Positions 23,946 to 34,784 of a DNA stretch of 64,000 nucleotides are shown piece after piece. Each line of letters begins with the position of its first letter. Positions within the stretch are counted from its first letter, which is position 1. The DNA is taken from the NCBI GenBank assembly GCA_015680905.1, contig CM027385.1:20652501-20716500 (forward strand), read 5' to 3'. The position numbers and the translations under genes are program-made. The notes under the pieces were generated by a model. It had not been told where the DNA came from. It saw only the letters and a program-made list of their open reading frames with translations, and made no database searches. Source of the DNA: Coptis chinensis (lineage: Eukaryota > Streptophyta > Magnoliopsida > Ranunculales > Ranunculaceae).

Positions 23946-25207
23946 TGATATGGTTATATACTAAAAGCATTACTTTTGTATTAACTCTAATTCTTTATAT
24001 TTTGAATGAGAATCATATGGGAAAATGTTATACATATTATATATGTTATTAGTTATATGCATGTGTCTAATACTTTATGTTGTAGATGATATGGTGTGTG
24101 TTGACACATAGAAGATCATATCATCAGTACCTTATAAAGTATAAATAAACGTTCACAACCTAAATGGATTTGGACAAACTATTGGTATGGTTGTAGTATA
24201 ATCTGGTATTAGTCTATCTTGACTATAGAATTACACTAGTACACTTTGTGTGTATTGAACAGTACCAGGTGAGGTTGTTTCTCTTTATACTGACTATATA
24301 AGAGAACAAACACCTTTGTTATTATGGATGCTTATCATCTTAATCCGGATATAATAACGGGCACTTATGTGCATTGTACATTGCTTTAAATCATCAATGA
24401 GTGAGATTCATTTGTGAATCAACAAACTCGATGGATTGGGTAATGACATTGTATGTAAGGTGTGCTGTTGATTATAGAAGGAATCCGTGACCCGCAAGAA
24501 GTCGGGTTGATGATGTCCCCTTGAAGAGCTCAAAAAGATTGTCATGTAAACCCTGCAGGTGGATTTATTCCGACATGACAATGAGGTTGAGTGGTACTAC
24601 TCAAGGACATAAGAAGTTGATTAATGTAGTTGCCAGTAACTTGACTTAATCAACAGACATTTGATATCTTAAACACGGGGAGATCCACAAGCATATAATA
24701 TGGATCCCATAAACGTAACACGTAATTTGGGATTAGGGCGGTAGTGCAACAATGGCCTTTAGTGGAATAAGCCATTTGTTGATTTAACTTGAACTGTGTT
24801 TCTCGGGCAAACATGGGAAGCCCAAGCCCGTCAGGAGGCCCAACCCTAATTTCTCCTCATGGTCCCTGTTGTAGCCTATAAATAGAAACCCTTCTCTTCT
24901 GGCCGAATTCAATATTCATCTGGATTGAAAAGAGGCAAGAAAAGATAGATCCAAAATCGGTTCTAGCTTTGTGAGAAAGAAGGTGGTTGGTAGATTGTTG
25001 CCCACACAACATCCAATCTATTGAAAGGAACACAACAGAAGATCAAGAGGTGGTTGTTGATTTCATAGCTATTGGATTCTCAGAGATATCAAGAAGTTGA
25101 TATAAAAGGTAAATTTCTAACCAAATTGTGACACCCCTTATTCCGCTGTGCGTGGGTATTTCGCGGTTCATAGTAAATCATTTGGCGAAACCATAATGGT
25201 TCCTACA
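23946..25207 (+). repeat. Solo LTR, family A (complete)
   Basis: The 1262-bp repeat starts TGATATGG and ends TTCCTACA and is flanked by the perfect duplication AAAGC (23941-23945 and 25208-25212). It matches 1-502 (inverted) and the two halves of 31381-42895. A TATA box (TATAAATA) lies at 24877-24884. No internal retrotransposon sequence is joined to it. Confidence 0.92.
24877..24884 (+). promoter_or_regulatory. TATA box of family A LTR
   Basis: CTATAAATAG context, conserved in the second copy at 42560-42567. It fits an LTR promoter about 320 bp before the LTR end. Confidence 0.55.
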
Positions 25208-25212
25208 AAAGC

Positions 25213-26183
25213 CTCCAACCACCTCCAAAGAAACAACATAATTTGAGTTAAACCTTGAGCCAGATGGGGCCAATGCTCTGATGCTCTATCCACATCAGCC
25301 CATCCGCCATTGGACTGCTCAGACTTTTTCAGCTAGATGGGACAAATTAAAACTTGTGCTAGACAGGACCAATGCTCTACTTTAGCATTAGCATAATTTT
25401 TTTTGTATTATTTTGTTCCCACATATAGTATAGAATTAAATATTAATTTACAGGCATAATTTAAAGTTGTGTTGTCCAGTAAAGAAATGCCAAACCATTG
25501 GAGAAAGTAAAATGGTCCCTTACCACTAACTATAGCCTGATATATCTGCAAATCTTGGGAAAGCACATAGTGCATTATGAAAAAGTAACAAATATCTCAA
25601 AAGATGACTAGAGAAGTCATAAAAGAATAAGAAATAACTAATGTTGTGCATCTCGAAGTCAAAACTTCCTGACATAAACCATCCTCATTACAGTCGAAGT
25701 ACTGCTCAGAAAATACTTGCAAACCTAATTGTCTTCTTAGTCCTCCAATACGGACTACTAATATTTCACAGGCGGTATTATATAAATAAAATAAAAACTA
25801 ACAAGTAAAAAACAAAAAATGTTAGTTAGAGATACCCCTTATTAAGATTTCTTTTAGTTACCCCCTCCTAAGTTTCCCTCCCCTGTCAGTGACTAACAAA
25901 AACACTGGCAATCACCAAAGTACCTTGACCCCCTTTGAATGAACTACCACTGTGGCTTGATGAGTCCACGTGTGCCGAGGCCACCATGTCAGCACCAAAT
26001 ATTTTACCATTTATGAATCAATCTGGACTATCCCATTCACATTAAAACATGTGAGTTTTACCGTTCTACCCAATTTCCATATTATTATCCACGTGCATCT
26101 TAAACACCCATCCTTTGTTACTGATTTTTAAATATATTAATATCACTTTCTTTTATTAGTGAAATATGTGTGTGTGCGCGCAC
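25213..26183. other. Intergenic, no gene seen
   Basis: AT-rich sequence without a supported feature. Confidence 0.5.
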
Positions 26184-26384
26184 TGATAAGCACCCAAAAC
26201 TGTAATATTATACCCCATAGAGACATAGCAATTTGGTTAATTATGTGTTTAATAATCAGGAAATAATCGCATTTTCGTGTTTTTGCAGGTTGGAGTAACT
26301 AACGTAAAAATGATGATAAAACCAGCATTTAAGCACAGAATAGGGAGTATACATAAGCTTTCCGATCAAGCCCATGTGATGCAC
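26184..26384 (+). repeat. Athila-like LTR start, diverged fragment
   Basis: TGATAAGCACCCAAAACTGT at 26184 and the following 100 bases (TTAATTATGTG, TTTTTGCAGG) align with the first part of the Athila LTRs (TGATAAGAGCCCAAAACTGT), but at lower similarity. It is probably a related family truncated at about 26385. Confidence 0.6.
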
Positions 26385-26700
26385 CTGTGAGGAACCACCA
26401 GTTGCTTGTTGAGGCCCGACAACACTACCTCCACCCCTACCACTTGGTGGTCTCTGTGATGACCCATCCCTTGATTCTTGTGAGGATCCACCCCTTGACT
26501 GCTGCATTGAGGACCTACCCCTTGATTCTTGTGACCCTGGTGTTGTTACCCATTGTGACCCAACACCACCACCTATGGAAACTCCACGTTGTTGTGACTA
26601 AGCCCCATTATTATCATGAAAACCAGGAGGACTACCACCACCTACTCGACTCGGACCACTTCCATCTCCATGACCACCATGAAGATGTAGATAGTGGTGG
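26385..26700 (-). pseudogene. Low-complexity coding fragment, Gly/Ser/Gln-rich (minus strand)
   Basis: On the minus strand a frame reads SRVGGGSPPGFHDNNG, a stop, then GSQESRGRSSMQQSRGGSSQ and PSGRGGGSVVGPQQATGGSS. The imperfect SQESRG repeats look like the tail of a transposon-derived protein, but I do not recognise the family. A similar SGLSRGGGGP phrase occurs in the fragment at 27580-27840. Confidence 0.4.
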
Positions 26701-27575
26701 GAAGTAGAGGTTCACCATGGAGAGTTGTGTTTTGAGAATTGAGAGTTTTGATGAAGAAGGTAAGGTAGTTTCTTAGGTTGTAGTGTCACTCTACTTACTT
26801 AATGATTGGGGTTGAAAACATGCATGTAATTGAAAACAAGATTTAAAAGCTTGAGATGAAAAGGCATAACTTGATTGCAATGATTGAATGAATAAGACTT
26901 GTAGAGAATGAGAAAATAACAAGATTGAAAAACTTGAATAACAAATAAGATTGAAGAACTTGATAACAACAAAAAACAAATAAAACAAATAAAAGACTTG
27001 AAAAGTAAAGGACTTGAATTAAAATTCTACGTTACACTTCTCCTACATGACCATAGATTAAGTTTAGGTGCTCTCTCCTATCACTTTTTGGTTTATATAC
27101 TACACCTTTTACAAGTTACATATTTGCCCTTCTCCTTTGAATCCAAACCACCTCATGAGTTTGCTTTATGTTTTTTCTTAGATGCAAGACACCTCATGAG
27201 TTGTTTTTTCAATTCCTTTATACTTTTTATTTTTTGCTTTTGCTTTTCTTCATGAGCAAGCTTTGGTTATGCAATGTTATTTTTAAGTCAAGGCCATAAG
27301 CTTCAGTTTTTTGGGTCTGGGTCATTAATCGCTGACCATTGATTTTGACATTGACTTTTCCTTTGACTTTTCTGCACTTTCTCATATAAGCTCGAATCTT
27401 CCTAATAAGCAATGTTAATAGAACTTCTTTTGGCACTAAAGTGCATATTTTATGATAAGTAGTCTGAAAAAGCTTGTAACTTGCAAAAGGTAGCAAAAGT
27501 TATGAGTTGTCGGTTTATTAAACAAATGAATGACATATTTGAAGCATTGTCAAGGTAATAAAACACACATTTGGG
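26701..27575. other. AT-rich spacer between two related coding scraps
   Basis: This spacer separates the two minus-strand Gly-rich fragments. It may be an insertion or an intron; I could not identify its ends. Confidence 0.35.
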
Positions 27576-27840
27576 GACCACCACCTCCTCGACTTAGACC
27601 ACTGGCATGAACCTGAGCATGATCATCATCATCACTATCGTCATCGTCATTGTCATCAGCAACATTGTGAGCATTATCGTGCTCCCCATCACTAGGCATC
27701 CTCCATGCATTAAGATTGCAATATGTTTCACCATCAAACTGAGTGTCATTAGGAGATTGAGTTGCATCAAAGTTATCCTAAGGATTGGGATCCATAACGT
27801 ATTCCCAATTTCCATCTGTTGGCACACTTAATTGCTCTAC
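27576..27840 (-). pseudogene. Acidic coding fragment (minus strand)
   Basis: One minus-strand frame reads VPTDGNWEYVMDPNP, a stop, then DATQSPNDTQFDGETYCNLN and a long Asp-rich stretch (DDNDDDDSDDDDHAQVH), ending in SGLSRGGGGPQM. It looks like the C-terminal tail of a transposase or host protein that I cannot name. The paired plus-strand ORF is a shadow. Confidence 0.4.
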
Positions 27841-28999
27841 ATTGTATGAATTAGGACAAGCACTTTAATTAATAACTCTGTTATGATATTTCTAACTTTT
27901 AGTATCAATAATCAATCTATGAATGTAACAAAACCAAAAGTTTTGTAAGCATATGGAATCAACTAAACAGACTAATCGCTAGCCAAATATAACAATGAGT
28001 TGGCCCATCAAAATAAACCTCAAAGAATATTAAATAGTATAAGACCAACACTTAGATTTTTCATTAACTAGAAACAACGTAGCCGTACCATTGCTTATCA
28101 GGCCAATAACTTAAGCACAACACAAACAACTATACATAAACATAAGTTGGTAGATACAGAGATAACTAAAAATTCAACTCTATAGCCAATTCAAAATTTA
28201 GACCATTACCGACAAACAAAACTACATTACTTAGCACGTCAAAGTCGTTGAGAATAAAATAGAAAAACAAAAACAAACTATCTTCCAATGTAAAGAAATT
28301 ACACCAAATTATAAGTCTTAGAATTAAGAAATTGGGCAAAATTATAATCATCACTAATGGGATCATAACTGGGGTGAACATTTAAAAAGGACACGCAAAA
28401 GACAGAGAGAGAGAGAGAGGATTGTCTAGATAAAAATTTATATAAGTAGTAATAATGAGTTTCTCATAGAAAATTTAGAAGTATACCTGTACTAGACGTC
28501 AACTGTTTGCTTAATTTCCCACCCAAACAGAAGTAAGCCAAATGGAACTAAGGAGTGAACTTTATTGTGAAGTACTAACCACAAGCCGAAACACAAGACA
28601 ACAGAAACCAAACTTCCTCTAATTTGATGTAACAAGGAACATTTTCAATAAATTAATATAGCAAAAACAAAGCTCGGTTGAAATGCACACATTTTAAAGT
28701 TGTGCAACAAGGAGTTGTATCCATGAAATTAACATAGAACAAAATGAACTTTTACAATCAAAAGTCGGTCAGGACTTGCATCAATCACACTTTCGAATTG
28801 GAGTTCTACCGGAAGGAAAAAGATGATATGAAGAACCTGCAACATCAATGAAGATTTGATATCCAGAAAAATAAAATAAAAAGTGAAACATTGACTAAAG
28901 CTGACAAATTGCCCAATTACCTCATAACGAAGCAATAATTCATAAATAAACGATTTCCATAGTAAGCCTTGGAAAAGCCTATTCGTGCTCACTTGATCG
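27841..28999. other. Intergenic, AT-rich; (GA)n at 28402-28419
   Basis: No gene or element end is supported. A short GA microsatellite lies at 28402-28419. Confidence 0.5.
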
Positions 29000-29015
29000 A
29001 GTTTGAGTTTGAGAG

Positions 29016-29169
29016 GTGTGGGAGAGTGTAGAAGTAGGAGAACACCCTTTTGTAGCGATCAAAATTTATCGGTTTGCAATTATTTTGGCAAGTTGGTGTG
29101 GGAGAGTGTAGGAGTAGGAGATTGAACACCTTTTTCTAGCCTTTAGAGTTAGTTTGTCGGTTTGCAATC
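29016..29169. repeat. Imperfect direct repeat, about 75-bp units
   Basis: GTGTGGGAGAGTGTAGAAGT at 29017 recurs, with one change, at 29096. Each is followed by GGAG, ACACC, TAGC and a TCGGTTTGCAATCA-like end (29069 and 29158). Confidence 0.65.
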
Positions 29170-29564
29170 AACTCTTCACTTTCTTTCAAATCACCACAGG
29201 CACCACTAATTATATCTGCAAATATCGTTGATAGAATAAAAACTTGTTATATCATCGAAATATCATGGAAAAATTATGATAAATGCAACTATGTGGTGAT
29301 ATATTTGCCATACCAACTATATGGACGAAATATCGCAATATTATCAACAGATATCATCGATACTTACATTGGTATATATCCAATTGAATATCATGATATT
29401 TATATACCCATATCTGATTTCTCGATATTTTGTACTATGCCTACAATAACGTTTAAGAAGTTGGTGTATGGTATCGATTTACGGCGACTCAGTGATATTT
29501 CAAAAATGAATGTTTTAGTGTTTCTTACACTTGTTCAAATCAGGGGGAGCAATTAAATGCAAGA

Positions 29565-29908
29565 ACAATATAATGCATGTTGTACTCTTTTTCCTTATCT
29601 ATAGTTTTGTCCCGGCCCAATGAGTTTTCCTAGCAAGGTTTTAATGAGGCAATATTATGCAAATCCCAAACTAGTTCAATGATCTTGAAGGATGTTGTAC
29701 TCTTTTTCATTCGCTATAGTTTTGTCCCACTTTCCTAGCAAGGTTTTAACCAGACAATTGTCATTGAATAGGTAGTAGAGATTCCAAACGAAAGCTACGA
29801 AAGAAAGTTGCACATTGTATATATTTTGATATTTCTTAAGAGATTTTTCCAATCAAGACTTCAACGAGGCAGTTCTTTTGATCATAAACGACGATCATTC
29901 AAGGGGAA
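29565..29908 (+). repeat. Retrotransposon 3'-end remnant with internal duplication
   Basis: The phrase TGTTGTACTCTTTTT followed by CTATAGTTTTGTCCC and CCTAGCAAGGTTTTAA occurs twice (about 29578 and 29693), with a further TCAAGACTTCAACGAGGCAG-like unit near 29852. The stretch ends in CAAGGGGAATGTTATAAAC, which could be a polypurine tract plus LTR start. Such TAGCAAGGTTTTAACGAGGC repeats are typical of plant copia 3' regions. Family and ends are uncertain. Confidence 0.45.
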
Positions 29909-29940
29909 TGTTATAAACATGAAAGAAATGTGTGACTGAT

Positions 29941-29970
29941 CCGCCGCACCTATACATGTAGGCGGCGGCA
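29941..29970. other. GC-rich hairpin
   Basis: CCGCCG and CCTA on the left pair with TAGG and CGGCGG on the right around TACATG, with a two-base bulge. It stands out in AT-rich surroundings. No function is assigned. Confidence 0.4.
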
Positions 29971-30378
29971 ACCAAACAAAGAAAAGGTAACTAATGCATT
30001 TAAACCAAAGAGTCCTAATGAAGGATCTCTCCTCCATTTAGAGCACTTCATGACTAGGTTGTCTTCTCTCTCTCTCCTCTTCCCTATTTTGCAGAACTCC
30101 TTTTCATCTTCTCTCCCCTGCTTTGTGAACTCTTCTCCCCACTTTTGGGTCAGAAATAAATCTCGCAACTAGAATAAGAAGGCTCCATTTGGCTAACTAA
30201 AAGCTAGAGCCAACACCAAATATAGAACTATCCAACACTCAAAAAGGAACCTTACGAGAATATTGATTTTGATATTGATCCTTGTACACAAATATTGATA
30301 ATTTAGCCACTTCATTTTCATTATCTTCCTCTTCTATTTCAACACTTTGAGACCTATTTCCATTAGGGTTAACCAATA

Positions 30379-30567
30379 TTACCCCCCACTAGATGAGCCA
30401 ATTAGGATCCCCACTAGATGGGAAATTAGGGTCTCCCCCCTAAATACACACAAAAAAAAAAGTCAAATTGGGTTGACCAAATTTTTTTTTGTGTATTTAG
30501 GGGGGAGACCCTAATTTCCCATCTAGTGGGGGGGGAATCCTAATTGGCTCATCTAGTAGGTGTGTAA
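30379..30567. mobile_element. Fold-back MITE, about 189 bp
   Basis: Two near-perfect inverted arms of about 85 bp (30379-30461 and 30483-30567) share CACTAGATGAGCCAATTAGG, AGATGGGAAATTAGGGTCTC and CCCCCCTAAATACACA, with a short AT-rich centre. TA lies at both outer edges (30380-30381 and 30565-30566), compatible with a mariner-type target duplication but not proof of it. Confidence 0.75.
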
Positions 30568-30628
30568 CACTAGTTCACCCTTTCCATTATTTTTAGCAAC
30601 ACCATCTACAATATCATTAATGAATTGT

Positions 30629-30989
30629 TGTTGTGACCTGATTTTTTCTCTAGTGTTTTATGTTTTTCTCTCCCCCCTCTTTCTTTAGGGTTTCCCCCTT
30701 ATTATACTTGGTTCCTCCGTAGTATGCGCCCTCCCCTTGATCTTCCTTCCATCCATCCGTTCTAATGAACCCACGTGTCCTCTCCGACTTCGCATACCTG
30801 TCCACCGCCTTTTGGGTTACCCTATCTATTTCTGCTCCATGCTCGTTGCCTACTCCCAGTCTGCGATGGCCCATCAACCTAGGACTATTCTGCTCCATGC
30901 ACGCTGCCTACTCCCAGTCTGCGATGCCCCTCCAGCCCATGGACTCCTCCGAACCCTTAGGTTCATTAATCCCAAATCAATCCATAACA
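30629..30989 (-). repeat. Tat-type element 3' LTR
   Basis: It pairs with 48610-48958. On the minus strand it starts TGTTATGGATTGATTTGGG and ends GTCACAACA. It contains one extra near-duplicate of CATGCTCGTTGCCTACTCCC-like sequence. The adjoining internal bases (minus strand AAGAAGGGGCAAC, about 30990-31003) serve as the polypurine tract. Confidence 0.88.
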
Positions 30990-33900
30990 GTTGCCCCTTC
31001 TTGGGAGCGTAGACCACTGTTGGGCTGCGGTGCCAAGAACACCCAACTGCTCCCACTAAACTAAATTACTTTCTTTTAATGTTAAAGCCATGTGTCGCTC
31101 TCTCTTAGGTTGTTTTGAGAAATAACCCTCTAGGGGACCGCACTGCCCCCATTACCTCTTCACTTTTGCCATACTTCTCTCTTTATTATTTTCTCCTCTC
31201 AAACACCATTATGCCTCCTTCAACCTCCGATCTATTTCTGTTTAACCCACCATTCGGTGATATCTTTTTGTTCGCCGGTGTGGGAATGAAGTTCTTCAAG
31301 TCTTCTTAGTTGCTTTAAAGTTAGATTTGTTCATCTTGCTCCTCTCTCGCTCCACTGGATTCTTCTCGCAGAAGTACATCTGATAGGGTTATATATTAAA
31401 AGCATTACTTTTATATTAACTCTAATTCTTTATATTTTGAATGAGAATCATATGGGTAAATGTTATGCATATTATATATATTATTAGTTATATGCATGTG
31501 TCTAATACTTTATGTTGTAGATGATATGGTGTGAACACACAGAAGATCATATCATCAGTACCTTATAAAGTATAAGTAATCATTCACAACCTAGATGGAT
31601 TTGGACAAACCATTGGTACGGTTGTAGTATAATCTGGTATTAGTCTATCTTGACTATAGGATTACACTAGTACACTTTGTGTGTATTGAACATGACCAAG
31701 TGAGGTTGTTTCTCTTTATACTAACTATATAAGAGAACAAACGCCTCTGTTATTATGGATGTTTGCCCTCTTAATCCGGATATAATAATGGGCACTTACG
31801 TGCATTGTACATTGCTTTAAATCATCAATGAGTGAGATTCATTTGTGAATCAACAAACTCGATGGATTGGGTAATGACATTATATGTAAGGTGTGCTGTT
31901 AATTATAGAAGGAATCCGTGACCCGTAGGAAGTTGGGTTGATGATGTCCCCTTGAGGAGCTCAAAAGATTGTCATGTAAACCCTGCAGGTGGATTTATTC
32001 CGACATAACAATGAGGTTGAGTGGTACTACTCAAGAACATAAGAAGTTTATTAATGTAGTACTCACTACCAAAAAAAGGGCTTCTTGCGGCGATGATTTT
32101 GTCGCGGCCATCGATTTGGAGGCTACAAGTACCTTTTTGTAGCGGCCATACTTAGTTGAGGAAAAATGTTGTTTCTAGCTTCGGCTTGTCACCATCCGCG
32201 GCTAAATATGCATCTCTAGCCTCGGGATTATGTGGGCTGCTGCTAAATGTGCATCTCTAGCCTCGGGATTAAGTTGGCCGCGTCTAAATGTTGAGCTTTT
32301 AGTGGCGAGGTAGGGTTGGCCGTGGCCAAATGTTTTTTTCTATTGGTTTATTGGTTTATCTGGAAGGGAAAAAAATGGGCAAAAATTGACCCGCCCTTTA
32401 TTTCCATATCCCGCCCATTTCGCCCAAAGAAATCAAAAACAAAAACCCAAACAAAATAGATGACCTAAATATTTTCTCTTTCCCAAACTAAACTATTACT
32501 AAAATCTCAAACCCCATTTTCATACCTTACCAAAAGTGAAAGATTTCAACACGCCGTACTACTAATTCACAACCAATTGGTAAGCTTTAGTTCAATGTAT
32601 TTTTTTCCTTTTAAAAATTCATTTAATTTGAGGTGGAGATTCAATATTTTCTCTCTTAAGTCTCCATTGACTTGTAGGTATAATGTTTTGGATGCTTCTG
32701 TTGATTTCTTCAACTTTTGTTTTGTTGTATCCTTGTTTGAAGATAATGCCCTATGTACTACTGAGTGGTGTAGAAGAGCGTGATACATTTATTTGCTTCT
32801 GGTGTCTTTTGATTGTTTTGAAAGTCCAATGTTCGCGAAATATTGTGCCTGAGTGGTAGATGATGGACCTGTCACTTAAAACTTAAAAGGGGCCCCGCAT
32901 AGACTCATAGTAGCAAATAATAAAAAAAATAAAATCATAGTTTGGTTTTGAACAATGTGGCATGAAAGATTCCACTGTGTTTTTTGAGATTTTAAACCAT
33001 GCATGTTAAAGTTTGGATTTTGGAAGGACCAAACAAGGGAATCTCAAAATGTAAATGTAAACTCAACTAAAGTTTTAGACTTCGGTTTCACAGTTCACAC
33101 ACAAACACACGGATAAATTTCTATCTTTGACAATCTTTCTCGTTCAAACTTTTGCCTTTTGAGTATTTTGGGACCATGACCATGAGTCTTTATATCTGAT
33201 GTTCTGATCTTAATAGCACTTACGCAGTTAGGCAGAGGACCCTAAAACAAAATGGTTCGAGACTTTGAGCTAAGAATAAGGGTGAAATTTTCATTGGAAG
33301 ATGACAAAAAATATCGTTTAGCTTAAACAGTCGACAGACTATCCAACATCATGCCCAAATTACAAATAGGCATGCCTAGATACAGAGGGCATTAACTGTC
33401 AAAGTATCCTTGTTTGAAGATAATCATCTTTAATAATCTGCAAAGCTAAATTGAAGATACTTATTTGGTAGAGTTAGATAATGAGTTTTAAGGGGAGCAT
33501 TTGGGATTTCGAGCTTGCTTTTTGTTACATATATGTTGTTAAATATTTGAAGGAATTTTGTTTGCATTCTGGAATCTGATAACAGTCCATGTTAGATATT
33601 GCTCAAGTAGGTTACGATACAATGTTAGAGATTTCTATTCAAGGTAGACTATCATTTGGAAGTGGTTTTTCTTTTTTATATTTTTAGTTTTGATTTTTAT
33701 CAATAAAACACTTGTTGAAGTTTGAGGTAGAACTGTAAGGCAGTAACTAGAGAAACATAGAAGAAAGATCAGGGCAACAACATGTCCCCCAAACCCAACA
33801 CAAGTAGAAGAGCGGTCCACTACTTCACTCAAAGAACCAATAAACAACTAAACACAGAGAACAGAGAACAGTCCTTAAGGTCTGGTACTTTTTTTGAAGG

Positions 33901-34784
33901 AAAGTAGCCAGCCATGGGAGAGAATTAGGGAGCCTCATGCCCTCATGTGTAACAATTAAGTCCATGATACACTTCCAAACGTCTGCACCTGATATTTCTT
34001 TTGTTAGTGCCTCCTACTACTCTGTAACCTTAATCACACAAACCGTGTACAAGGTATATCGCTCCCAATCTAAAACCACGGTTTGGCGAATTTCAACCAA
34101 AAGCTTTTAAAATCCGCGCTTTGAAATTTCTAAAATCACACTCTCAATTTTTCGAACCGCACTTTCAGTTTTTCAATATCTTTTGGGCCTTATTTTTTAT
34201 TTTATTATATTGCTTGTTTCATTATATTAATTGTATAATGCGTGGACATGTATTGTATTAAAACTCAACATGTCATTTTCTAAACTAGATATCAACTTGC
34301 TTGCTTGCTTTGGTAGGGATGTCTAGCTTGCTCTAATGTGATATTCAACATATGTGTCATCTCATTTTATTTGTTATCTACTACTAAACCATTTTAGGGT
34401 CATTAGTTCCTTATATTCACTGAGAAGTTGCAATGCTAGATTTGTATGTACTTGGTTTGAACTCTTAATATTTGTTTCCATATCATGTTGTATTTCCTCA
34501 TTGTTTTTACTTGTTATTAAGTTTAACATGCTTGGGCTGAGATAGTAAAATATGTTAAATGCTTGTGTTCTGTTGTTGTAATCATACTCCCCGTTAAGTA
34601 CGATTAGCATAGGTAGGTCTTCAAGAAACGGATGCCTTTTTCCTATTTTATTTTATTTTAGTGACTTTTCATCCTTGATAGATTTCAATGTTAATTAGGC
34701 TTCTTATGTATTAAGGAGGATTCTCTTATATGTTTGGTTATGTATTTGTTGTGTGTTAGTTAGCACTTGATGGATAAAAGTTAG

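Noticed and set aside
27607..27831. Plus-strand 74-codon ORF rich in Ile and Val
   Set aside because: It is the reverse reading of the Asp-rich coding scrap on the minus strand.
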